Shown here piece after piece: positions 45,043 through 54,882 of a stretch of DNA of 64,000 nt. Position 1 is the stretch's first letter; each line of letters opens with the position of its first letter. The DNA is from Cordylochernes scorpioides. Lineage: Eukaryota > Arthropoda > Arachnida > Pseudoscorpiones > Chernetidae. The notes below the pieces were generated by a model, which saw nothing but the letters and a program-made list of their open reading frames with translations, was not told the origin of the DNA and made no database searches. The stretch covers positions 8,653,854-8,717,853 of the forward strand of contig CP092869.1 of assembly GCA_030710605.1 (NCBI GenBank). Direction: 5' to 3'. The position numbers and the translations under genes were made by a program.

Positions 45043-45751
45043 CACTGGTGTCCACAAAATAAGAAACTTTTTGTTTTTTAATGATATGTTTCAAAATATA
45101 CAACGCTAAAAGCTAAAAAGTAATTTATTTAGGTATATCAAGTCGTAGAATTTATTTATCGCAACCATTTGATTCGGTAAAATTGAAAATATGCAAAATA
45201 TTGACTAAGAATTGTCCAATTATAATTTTATTCAATCCTTTGTTATTTATGAGTTTACGAAAAATTTTAGCAGATGATTTAAAATGGAGAGCTGTTGGAA
45301 GAATGGAGGCAGGGCAATCACAAGTTGAAGTAGCAAAATGGCTGAATGTGAATAAATCTGTGGTCAGCAAAATATGGAAACAGTTCATTGAGACAGGAAC
45401 CATCAAAAGAAAAGAAGGTTCTGGTAGAAAAAGAAAAACAGCTACCTCTGAAGACCGTTATCTGGTCGTAACTGTCAAGCGCCATAGGGAGATGATAGCT
45501 ATTCAACTCTCTAATGAACTCTCAAGTGCTACTGGAACGAGAATTTCAAGACAAACTGTTTACTGAAGGCTTCACGAAGGTGCTCTTTATGCAAGACGAC
45601 CAATGGTCTGTATCCCTTTAACCTCTGCTCACAGGAGAGCCCGCTTGAATTGGTGCTTGGAACATCACGCCTGGACTCATGATCAGTGCGCCAATGTTCT
45701 CTTCAGTGACGAGTCAAGATTTAGTTTAAACACAGATTCTCGACGAGTTTT
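45043..45751 (+). mobile_element. Tc1-like transposon, 5' half
   Basis: Starts CACTGGTGTCCACAAAATAA after TA, a typical Tc1 end. The right half is missing: sequence switches at about 45751 to a Helitron. Confidence 0.85.
45249..45751 (+). pseudogene. Tc1-like transposase, N-terminal part
   Basis: ATG at 45249, MSLRKILADDLKWRAVGRME. Paired helix-turn-helix region (QSQVEVAKWLNVNKSVVSKI, SGRKRKTATSEDRYL). TGA at 45564 in place of an expected Arg codon, then RLHEGALYARRPM and LFSDESRFSL with the first catalytic aspartate. Second D and E are absent. Dead. Confidence 0.9.
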
Positions 45752-46347
45752 TAATTGGTTCCCTTGGTAATTGGAAGTTAAAGGAATAGTATCTTTGCCT
45801 CGGAATTGTATCATTATTCTTGTCTCAAATAAATTGTTGTGTCATCCTGAATTTTGTCTTTCCTAATTTTCTACATTACAAAATCATCGTTTTATCTAGT
45901 GAAATTTTTTCCCGGTCCCTTGAAAAATACTCGATAAGTTGAATAAAATCAATATTAATTGGTTCCCTCGGTAATTGGAAGTTGAGGGAATAGTATCTTT
46001 GCCTTGGAATTGTATCATTATTCTTGTCTCAAATAAATTGCCGTGTCATCCTGAGATAATCTTACTTTTGATAAATAATCTTTAAGATAATAAACTTAGT
46101 GATAATAAAACTTATAGGTAAAAAAACTTGTTATCATAATCGCAATGGTGGCGCTGCTTGCGAGTTAAATATACAAATCTGCAAATAACTCTAAGAATAT
46201 TCAAGATATTCAAGAAATTAATTTTCAGAAACTTTCCCAGTACTATACTAAATAACTTCCCAAAGTTTTGGCGTTCCAATGAGTGGTTTGGTCAGGCATA
46301 AAGGACAGACACACACGCACATATACATTCATTTATATATATATAGA
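45752..46347 (-). mobile_element. Helitron fragment, internally duplicated
   Basis: Same family as 22715-23217. Minus-strand 5' end TCTATATATATATAAATG at 46347. The hairpin/CTAG 3' end is missing at the Tc1 side. The TAATTGGAAGTTAAAGGAAT block occurs twice in tandem (45768, 45973). Confidence 0.7.
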
Positions 46348-46439
46348 TTAATGCGCCATCTGTTATGAAAATTCGAAACTATTATAGAGGCGTATGATTA
46401 TTAAAAAAATTAAACAATTTTCTACTGCTATGAAAATTA

Positions 46440-47415
46440 AACGAGATATTCAAACCCAGGTTCCTGGAACTACCCGGGGAGTCCAACTCAATAGTATGGA
46501 CTAGTGCTGAGCGCATTTACTAGCGTCTTTTTTGATTGCTGAGTTTAACTAGTTAAACAGGAAGTTCCATGCTGAGATTGAGTCTGAAAGGCTGGCCATA
46601 GATCTAGGATTGAGATGGGTCAGTCCAATCAGGATAGCTGTTTGTATCCTATGTCTTAGGAATGCTAGACAGCTGAAGAGGAGATGATCAACTGTTTGTG
46701 GCTCCTCTGAACAGTTGATGCAGGTAGGGTCTGTTTCGGGAGGAAAACGAGAAATGTCTTCCAGTACATGACCCGTGAGGATGGTGTTGGAGGACCTCTT
46801 CATGACGGATTTTTGGTAGAAATTTGTGGAGATGGCTTGAAGTGGCAGCAATTCTTCTGAGGGATCTGGTCGAGTAGTCTTGGAAATATAATACAGTCAA
46901 TGATGATAGGGCAGCTTCACGTGTTAGATTTCAAGCATGAATTCGAGGCAGGGTGGAGTATGAGTGTGATAGGACCGAAGTAGCGCTTCTAGGTCCGGAC
47001 ACCTAGCACAGCCTGATGTAAGGAGCTCTGTCAATAACTTTTATTATATTTGCTACTAGCGATGTGAGTGTTGGTCCAAAGAAGTAGATAGCTGCTAAAG
47101 CGGATCTTCAGTCCAAGGCAGTGGTCACTGATGTTTTGGTTGGGCTAGTCTCCGCTATTTGAGCTGCCCAGAGAATTGCTAAGAGTTCAGCTTGAAAGGC
47201 AGTGAAGTCTGGGTGAAGCCGTAGGAGAACTGGTTGATGTTCTAGGGAAGGGAAGATGATCGCAGCACCAACGCCTGAATCACTTTTTGACCTATCTGTG
47301 AAAATTAGTGGCGTTGTTACATCATCTAGGTTCAAACTGAAGGAAAGGGGTCGTCTGAATGAGGGGTATGGCAGCGCAGTTAGTCCTGGCTTTTATTCAT
47401 AGTTCCCCTCCTTGA
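46440..47415 (-). pseudogene. LINE-B 3' half, third inverted pair, minus copy
   Basis: RNase H opening LIFTDRSKSDSGVGAAIIFP (G of TDGS changed to R) and FQAELLAILWAAQ near 47150-47330. C-terminal motif CINCSEEPQTVDHLLFSC near 46700. Frameshifts between. The adjacent sequence left of it matches the other pairs. Confidence 0.8.
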
Positions 47416-47477
47416 TCTCCTTTACGACAAAAAATCCTATTTATCAAATAATAGAACCTCTTTTGAAAAATATTGTA

Positions 47478-47657
47478 CAGTAGAAACTCCATGAGTGAAC
47501 ATCCCGCTAGCGGACACCTCTCTATGAAGGACAGTTTTCATTTTGAAAAATATCATTTTCACTATTTAGCAACTCTCCGGTAAGAGTGCTCCTCTTCCTA
47601 AAGGACACTTTGGCTCTGCAATTACGTGTTGTTCTTTACAGAGGTAGTTCTACAGTA
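47478..47657. mobile_element. pogo-like MITE in third LINE-B pair
   Basis: Starts CAGTAGAAACTCC after TA; the right end is the altered GTTCTACAGTA form, as in its counterparts. Confidence 0.6.
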
Positions 47658-48049
47658 ATAAAGTATACTACAAATTAATATTTTAGCTACTACCATTGAA
47701 CAATTTGTTTGAAATATAAGTGAAATTAAAAGTCACAAAAAACGATCATTTATTGAGAGTGAAGAGATAAAATATTTGTTAAAATTTAATATCACTAAAT
47801 AGTTGCGCCTATCATATATGATCATATCATATTTGAAATTTACACCTCGCCTCCTATACACACCTCGCCGTTTTTATTTTATGTTCATATAAATCTAAAT
47901 GTTCATTGGCAGAAATTACAATATTTATTGATTTATTTTGATTAAATTTTAATTAGATATTTTTAAATTTTCAAAATAGATTTGAAAACTTTAAATAAAA
48001 ATCAGAAATGGATGCCGATCTATACTGATTTAAGAAAGTAAAAATGTTC

Positions 48050-48540
48050 TAATAAATTGGCGCTACTTCTGTCCTACCACACTTCTTACTCCACCCTGCC
48101 TCTAACTCATGCTCGAAACCTAACACGTAAGGCTGCTCTATCATCATGGAGTGTATTATATTCCCAAGATCATTTGACCAGATCCCCCAGGAGAATTGCT
48201 TCTACTCCAAACCTTCTCCTCAAATTCTACCAGAAATCCGCCAAGGAGAGGCCCCCACCATCATCCTCACGGGCCATGGCCATGTACTGGCAGACATTAC
48301 ACTTGTGCATCCCTAAACAGACCCTACCTGCATCCACTGTTCAGAAGAGCCACAGTCAGTTTATCATCTCCTCTTCAGCTGTCCAGCGTTCCTAAGACAT
48401 AGAATACAAACAGCTGTTTGAACTGACACACCTCAATCCTACATTTATGGTCAGTCTTCCAGACTCAACCGCAGTATGGAACTTCAACTGGTTCAACTCA
48501 GCAATCAAAACAGAACGCGAATAAAAGCGCTCAACACTAG
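48050..48540 (+). pseudogene. LINE-B 3' end, third pair, plus copy
   Basis: Counterpart of 16806-17350; frameshifted C-terminus. Ends at CTCAACACTAG and does not continue into the usual tail or a RING leader. Confidence 0.7.
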
Positions 48541-49401
48541 ATAAGATTCTATTGCTATTCTTGAGATACCTAATTTATCAAATATATTTAATTTATTAAA
48601 TATATTTAATAAATTTTCAATGTGGTATTTTTTTTAAGAAATCCTATTGCTTTTAATTTTCCACAATATATAAGGAAAAGGAATGAAGTATGGTACATAT
48701 ATAATTTATTTATGGTACATATTTCACTATGTACACCATTACTGCTGCGGGCTTCGGAGTACAGAAAGCTCAAAGCTCGTCCAGGTCCTCCCTCTGGACA
48801 ACAAAGCCTTCGGCAAGGCTTTTGTAAATATATGCTATAAGATGTTTACATCATTGTTGGGCTCGTTTGATGAAAAAAAACGGCCCTACAATACCTCCCC
48901 TGCCAGAGTGAAAAATGCGTTTCATTCCAAATCAAATCTGTTCATAACATATGATAAATATGATTTTGGAATAAAATTTATTTTTCACGATACACAAGAA
49001 TGAACAGTGACCGACACTCAGGGAAAAGGAGAAACAAACAAACAGGCCAGGGTATCTGAAACAGGTTATTATATGGTAGTATTGGATAATTTCACCCTAC
49101 CATTTAGTGGGCAATATACTAAGCCCATCTTTATTGCCTGGTTGTGACTTGCATGCCGGGAATTCGAGACTAGCTGGGAAGTGACTCCATACATTCACCG
49201 CTGCAGTCATTATAGGGGAAGGGGTGGTCTAAACCCATGTTCTGCATAGACAGACATTTAGACCATCCCAAACAGGACATCATTATATGGGCGCCAAGGA
49301 GTTGTTTCAGGGTGAAATAAGAAATATACAACCCCTAAAATATCTCAAAAAAATTTATTGGTACTGATTATACATTAATAAAATATAATTTTATATATAT
49401 A
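48541..49401. other. No recognised gene
   Basis: 48541-49020 is AT-rich with a slightly GC-richer patch (48740-48910) and short ORFs in several frames, none with a known domain. 49090-49310 is bounded by TTTCACCCTA and CAGGGTGAAAT, which might be the ends of a short inverted-repeat element; its interior (GAATTCGAGACTAGCTGGGA) is unfamiliar. Confidence 0.35.
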
Positions 49402-49681
49402 TGTGGTGGTTATACTTAACGACAATCCACATAAAACATTTAACTTATATAATCAAGCCTTTTTATTACGATCACTATGGCTTCACCTCGTTATATATTC
49501 AGACAACCAAAAGAATGAGAGGAAGAATAATTATGAATTTGATTAAATAGAAAAGAGATATATATAAATTAGAGATAATAAAATTTTGCATATTCACAAC
49601 AAACAAATATGATTTTTTAAAAGCAAATAAAATTTACATAAAATAGAAATACAAAACAATAATTTTAACATGTCCTCTACA
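49402..49681 (-). repeat. Gypsy-2 3' LTR
   Basis: 280 bp; about 93% alike to the other LTR by eye, with the clearest differences in the first 50 bp. Confidence 0.88.
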
Positions 49682-49719
49682 TCACTCCCCTTCCAGTGAC
49701 GGGAGTCACATCCAATAGA

Positions 49720-49870
49720 CTAATTGTACCTGGAAGGAGGTTTTATCCGTCTTCCGCTGCGGGTCTCCTTTGGCAATTCGAACCGCACCTTAGGCTTAGC
49801 AGGTTGCGGTTTACTGGAAGGCCCGATGGGATCTTCTCTGCTGGCAGGTATGATGGGATCTCCACTGCTG
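49720..49870 (-). pseudogene. Gypsy-2 pol C-terminal tail
   Basis: Minus strand reads PAKPKVRFELPKETRSGRRI then KPPSRYN and a stop. A basic SGRxIxPPxRY ending just before the purine tract is typical of Gypsy integrase C-termini. It runs on from the minisatellite in frame. Confidence 0.65.
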
Positions 49871-50352
49871 GTATAACATACTTGATTCTCTTTGTGGAAC
49901 ATTCTTGGTTCTCCTGGTATAGCACACTTGGTACTTCTGGTATAGCATACTTGGTACTCCTGGTATAGCATACTTGGTAGTCCTGGTATAGCATACTTGG
50001 TAGTCCTGGTATAGCATACTTGGTACTCCTGGTATAGCATACTTGGTAGTCCTGGTATAGCATACTTGGTAGTGCTGGTATAGCATACTTGGATGTCCTG
50101 GTATAGCATACTTGGTTCTCCTGGTATAGCAAACTTGGTACTCCTGGTATAGCATACTTGGTACTCCTGGTATAGCATACTTGGCACTCCTGGTATAGCA
50201 TACTTGGTAGTCCTGCCATAGCATACTTGGTAGTCCTGGTATAGCATACTTGGATGTCCTGGTATAGCATACTAGGTATTCCTGGTATAGCATACTTGGA
50301 TGTGCTGGTATAGCATACTTGGTAGTCCTGGTATAGCATACTTGGATGTCCT
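49871..50352 (-). repeat. 23-bp minisatellite, about 20 copies
   Basis: Unit on the plus strand is CTGGTATAGCATACTTGGTA plus 3 bases, with small variants (GTACTC, GTAGTC, GATGTC, GTTCTC). Because 23 is not a multiple of three and the unit lacks stops on the minus strand, all three minus frames are open for 160-198 codons; the protein repeat is 23 residues (LYQEYQVCYTRSTKYAIPG...). Not a CRISPR: no spacers. Confidence 0.92.
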
Positions 50353-50832
50353 ATCAGCCATTACTGACAATTTGTCGAGCTCTTCCTCGCTAATTATTAA
50401 AATTTGCTGAATTGCCTGTGGTAGTTTTTCGAGCCATAGCGTCTTTATAAATTTATCGGATAAGTCCTCTGTTGCTAATGATCTCATTTTCTGCAACAGC
50501 TGGCTAGGCTTTAGATCACCTAGTTCAAATCCCGATAGCAGTTTTCGAATTCCTTTTTATTCGCAATCTTTAAATATTCTAAGAAGTCTCTCTTTTGCCT
50601 CTGAATATTGATTTATTTCTTTAGAGGTAATTATATCCCAGAGGTTTTCGACATACTTTGGGTCCAATTGAGCGATTAAATAATTGAACCTCGTATTTTC
50701 GGACTTTATATTATTTATCAAGAACTGAGCCTCTACTTGATGGAACCATATATCAGGTCTTTCAATCCAGAAAGGTGGAAGTTAAATATTTACCTTATAG
50801 GTCTCAACTATTTCAGTTTCCTCACTTTTCAT
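50353..50832 (-). pseudogene. Gypsy-2 Gag
   Basis: ATG at 50832. One frame reads (with two TAA stops) PPFWIERPDIWFHQVEAQF, FNYLIAQLDPKYVENLWDII, then LKPSQLLQKMRSLATEDLSD and LWLEKLPQAIQQILIISEEE and DKLSVMADR. These are the conserved pieces of arthropod Gypsy Gag proteins. It passes straight into the minisatellite. Confidence 0.85.
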
Positions 50833-50878
50833 TTTATCAATTTGTCGTGCTAGTTCTTTTGTCCGGCTCACCAGTTTA

Positions 50879-51150
50879 TGTGGTGGTTAATTAACGACAT
50901 TCCACGTAGAACATTTGCAAAATCAAGCCTTTTTATTACGATCACTATGGCTACACCTCGCTATATATTCAGACAACCAAAAGAATGAGAGAAAGAAGAA
51001 TTATAAATTCGATTAAATAGAAAAGAGATATATATAAATTTGAGATAATAAAATTTTGCATTTTTGCAACAAACAAATATGATTTTTTAAAAGCAAATAA
51101 AATTTACATAAAATAGAAATACAAAACAATAATTTTTACGTGTCCTCTAA
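50879..51150 (-). repeat. Gypsy-2 5' LTR
   Basis: Right-hand LTR. Beyond it on the minus strand is AAACTGGTGAGCCGGAC, a possible primer site starting TGG. The outer end reads CCTCTAA where the other LTR has CCTCTACA; the target duplication is unclear in AT-rich flanks. Confidence 0.8.
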
Positions 51151-52063
51151 ATATGTATAATAGAAAAATAAAATAAAATATGATTATACGTACTTTAAAT
51201 AAAATATGCAATGTAGCAAGGTTCCCATAAAAAAAACTAAATATGATTAAATAAGTATTTCAAAATAACATACCTAGTTATTCAACTAATTTGTTCTTTA
51301 CATTATTCACTAGGAGTGATTTCCAAGGATATTTTTCTTAACCTTGATGTGAATACAAATAATATGTTTTTAAATGTCAAATGGCCTCTTAGACCAGACT
51401 ACTTTATATTCACACTATCTAGGGTGACAACCATAGTCCACTAAATATCTAGTTGGCGTTGCTGTCAACTTCCATACATTCAAAACTCCCCCTATCTGTA
51501 GAATGTGTACAGCCAATTTACTTCAACAAAACTTCGCCTATCTCATACTTGTTACGAGTTTCTAAATTAAATTTAACACAAATAATTGTTTAAACACTAT
51601 GTATCCTTTTGTCCCTTTATGTATCTGACATCTGGTTCTACACTCTCTCTTTAAACTACTTCTTCTACTCTTAGAAGTAACCCAACTGAAAAAAAAAATT
51701 CATTGCTATCAATCATGTCCTATTCACTATTCTTCCTAATTTAGAATCTGACCCATTGGCTTGTTCTGGTGATCCGCTTTGAAGTACTTTAATAATTTAA
51801 AAAATATCCTAATATGTAATGAGTTAAGCTCAAGAAAAAAAATCAAATTAATCATATTCATCAATTGGTTTTATACTTGAATCCGTTCTAACATAAACGT
51901 ATGGCAGACAATTATCTTTAGTAGGTGCAGTACTTTTGCTATCCATGGGCGGACTTAAAACTCGGACAGTCCAACTGTCACTATCACTAGCTTGTATTAA
52001 AATTTAAAATCATCTATAGACGGAACTACCTCGTCTAGATCTATTCACCTTTTTTTAGGTCAT

Positions 52064-52196
52064 AATTGCATTATGAACTCTCATTAGAAACCCCCTTTGG
52101 GCTACGATTTATGCACAAGGAATTATAGGGCTTTCAGATACCCAAAACATGTCTCAAACCTTCCCACTTAGGATTGGTTATAAGCACAGCAATTTT
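52064..52196. repeat. Direct repeat, copy 1 (133 bp)
   Basis: Shares CTCATTAGAAACCCCCTTT, GGAATTATAGGGCTTT and TTATAAGCACAGCAATT with 53371-53505. A third piece (GGAATTATAGAGCTTTCAGA) is at 53280. Source unknown. Confidence 0.7.
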
Positions 52197-53370
52197 CTTT
52201 TATATCTAAATATGACAAGTTTCTCAACCTCCCGTCTGAATCATCCTCATCCCAGCCACGCATAAAGCGTCGAAAACTACGATGTCAGAACAATTAACCA
52301 AGGTCTCGTCGTTATGCCCCAGGCTTTACGACATGGCAATTAAATCCCCCATCTATCACAAAGTTCACCTGGTACCTCTTCGTTCCCTCTTGCGAGGAGA
52401 AGATTTGTGGGCTTTCTGGCCTGATCATGACCTCCCGCAATCTTCGAATCTGAGGATCGAAATATGATCATTTATCTACGACCCTTAGAACTCAAGTTGT
52501 TTACAATTAAACATGAAGTAGTTACTTAAATAAATAAAAAAAATACTTATAATCTTTGAAAAGAGACCTAACAAAAGGGAACGAATATATTCCTATCTGG
52601 ATAGATTTATAGATGTCCTGAGAGGCTTACGATCCTAACATATAAAGAAATCAAAATAAATCAAACCTATTATATTCCCTAACACTATTCTAAAGTACCT
52701 TTGGACTCACAATATAATAGTTGTTAACCTTTTTCTACATTCATTGCACCAATTCTTTCATACACCCTCCCCCTATCATTCGCGGTAAGCATTAAAACTA
52801 AGGTTGAAAAATTGCTACAAACGCCAAAGTACTATAATTATCATTATCATTAGACCCTAACAGTAGTAATATCTTTCAGGACGAAAATGTGAAATCAAAT
52901 AAAAGTAACAAATTAAAACAAATTGGGAACTAAAGCCCTAGTTTACTCAAAATGAAATGCCTCTCTACAAACTATATATATATACTCATAATAAATGATT
53001 GTAAACAATCAAATAAACTGGAACCTAACCTATCATTAAAACTGTGCATCTAATTGTCCAAAATTGTCTTTTTGCTTTGACACTAGGTGACTAAGCAGGG
53101 ACAATTTATCATAGACTAGCACATAAATTTTGGACGAACTAAACTTCAAGCGTTTTACCTCATTGCCAAGAGGTCACCCCCTTTATATGTTGCCATCCTT
53201 ATTTCCAGTTTAAGGTTATTCGCGTTCTTCCTCATTCTTCTGTCGCTCACCCTGCTCTTCAGTTAAAATCCCCGCTATTGGAATTATAGAGCTTTCAGAT
53301 ACCCAACCTAATGCCTTGGAATTAACAGCAGAGTTCTACATGGTTCTCCTATTCATTCTTTCTTAGATAT

Positions 53371-53505
53371 AATTGCATTACGAACTCTCATTAGAAACCC
53401 CCTTTAGGCTACGATTTATGCAAAAGGAATTATAGGGCTTTTTTATTACCCAACACATGTCTCAAATCGTCCCACTTAGGATTGATTATAAGCACAGCAA
53501 TTATC
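53371..53505. repeat. Direct repeat, copy 2 (135 bp)
   Basis: Partner of 52064-52196, about 1.3 kb away, roughly 90% identical by eye. Confidence 0.7.
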
Positions 53506-53959
53506 TTGAGTATCTTAGTCTTCAACCTGTATTTAGAGTTGAACCAGAGCTCAGATACAAATTACACAAAAAAAAACTTTTGAACTCACTTCAATCTTAA
53601 ATCATATCTTGACAACAAAACAAAATGTAACTAAAAAAAACTGAAAACTCTCTGAAAAAAAAGTTCTGAATTCTCAAAAATAATTTTGTGATTGAAAGGA
53701 GATTATAAATTAGTTATTTAATATAACCAGACGTAATAATTAGAATGGACTCATACATATAGATTAGTGCATACAGTTACTGCACTTCATGCATATCAGC
53801 ATATACAAACTCTCAGTGCATATTTCATACAATTTATAAATATTGGCCTCTAGGCCAAAGCCAAAACGAATGATCTATGAATACTACAAGCTAAAGAACC
53901 AAACTTGCTCTATGAAGATAAGAGAAGAGTCAGTAACTACCTGTCTTTAAACCTTAATT

Positions 53960-54305
53960 ATACCGTCGTTCTATCATTCTTTTTTGACATTCAATTATCT
54001 TTCTATAATCTTACAATCATTTCTCATCATCTTTCTATCATCTTTTTTTAAATTATAATCTCTCAAATATATTTCCATCACTTATATATCATCATTTCTA
54101 TCATCTTTTTAATATCATCTCTCATCCTTTCTACCTTTCCATCATTTAACTATCATCCTTTCTACCTTTCCATCATTTATCTATCATCCTTCTACCTTTC
54201 CATCATTTATCTATCATCCTTTCTACCTTTCCATCATTTATCTATCATCCTTTCTATCTTTCCATCATTTATCTATCATCCTTCTTCCTTTCCATCCTTC
54301 AGTAG
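53960..54305. repeat. Pyrimidine-rich satellite, ~27-28 bp unit
   Basis: From 54110 the unit CTTTCCATCATTTATCTATC with ATCCTTTC repeats about six times with small length changes; to the left it degrades into TCATCTTTCTATCATC phrases. Simple-sequence expansion. Confidence 0.8.
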
Positions 54306-54667
54306 TTCCCAACATCAAACCCTTCATCGGGAATTGGATCCCGATCTATTACCATTCTTCATTTGTAACTATTTTGGTAAGCTATGCCCTCCCCTGCCAG
54401 CTTTATGCAAAAGTCTAATATTCGTTCAGGGCGAAAGCTACCGCAAAAATTCGAGGAAAATTCCTCAGGACCTGTTTCCGCCTCCTTATCTTCCCCTCGA
54501 GGAGATAAGCTCTTCCAAGGATGTATACACAGATAAAGCCACTAGTGTTGCTGCTCCTACTTCATATCAGAATGGAAATATTAATTGGTACTAGTATAAT
54601 ACTATTCTGACAGCCTATGATCTATACAGTTATCAGCGTCATGCATTCTTTCTTAATTCTGTCATGT

Positions 54668-54738
54668 TTACTTTTGGTTCAGTGGTAGAATGCTCGCCTT
54701 TCACGCGGGCGCCCCGGGTTCGATTCCCGGGCGATGCA
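54668..54738 (+). tRNA. tRNA-Gly-like sequence with UUC anticodon, acceptor damaged
   Basis: D arm (GGTTCAGTGGTAGAA), anticodon stem CTCGC/GCGGG, T arm CCGGG/CCCGG with loop TTCGATT, and 3' acceptor GCGATGC are those of a glycine tRNA. The anticodon loop is CTTTCAC, so the anticodon at 54700-54702 is TTC, which would read glutamate codons; a glycine tRNA would have GCC or TCC. The 5' acceptor strand (TTACTTT) does not pair with the 3' strand. Most likely a pseudogene; it lies about 140 bp before a Helitron 3' end. Confidence 0.7.
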
Positions 54739-54835
54739 TTTTTTTTTTTACAATTTTTAAAACTCATTTATATATTTTACAAGAATGACATCCACGGCGC
54801 CAATTTATAATTGTAACGAATAGTATTTGAATAAA

Positions 54836-54882
54836 AGCATTTAATCGGGTAAACCCGGGAGTTGCCTGGGTCATTCGGCTAG
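54836..54882 (+). mobile_element. Helitron 3' terminus
   Basis: GGGTAAACCCGGGAGTTGCC, TGGGTCATTCGG, then CTAG (54879-54882) and T. Same family as the end at 8034. The matching 5' TC end was not found; it may lie within 51-54.8 kb. Confidence 0.7.

Larger units (their letters stand above)
49402..51150 (-). mobile_element. Gypsy-2, deletion derivative on the minus strand
   Basis: Two LTRs of about 275 bp in the same orientation (49402-49681, 50879-51150), each TGTAGAGGAC...ACCACCACA on the minus strand except for a changed right-hand edge. Between them: Gag at the 5' side, a 23-bp minisatellite, and the last codons of pol followed by a purine tract (GGAAGGGGAGTGA). Protease, RT, RNase H and integrase core are absent. 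Confidence 0.88.
51151..54660. other. Long stretch with no recognised gene
   Basis: About 33-36% GC by eye, less T-run-rich than the left half. Short ORFs only, e.g. 52282-52467 and 54334-54594, neither with a domain I know. Contains the 135-bp duplicate pair (52064, 53371) and the pyrimidine-rich repeats at 53960. No MITE or LINE ends seen. Confidence 0.45.

Noticed and set aside
49720-50352. CRISPR-like array of 23-bp repeats
   Set aside because: Repeats are contiguous with no spacers, and the setting is a eukaryotic Gypsy element between LTRs.
54334-54594. 86-codon ORF with proline-rich middle
   Set aside because: No domain, no repeat elsewhere in the window, no promoter or splice context; not enough to call a gene.
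48541-54882. One large Helitron from the third LINE-B pair to the CTAG at 54882
   Set aside because: Sequence beyond 54882 does not continue the LINE-B tail as an empty-site test would need, and no clear TC start follows an A at 48541.
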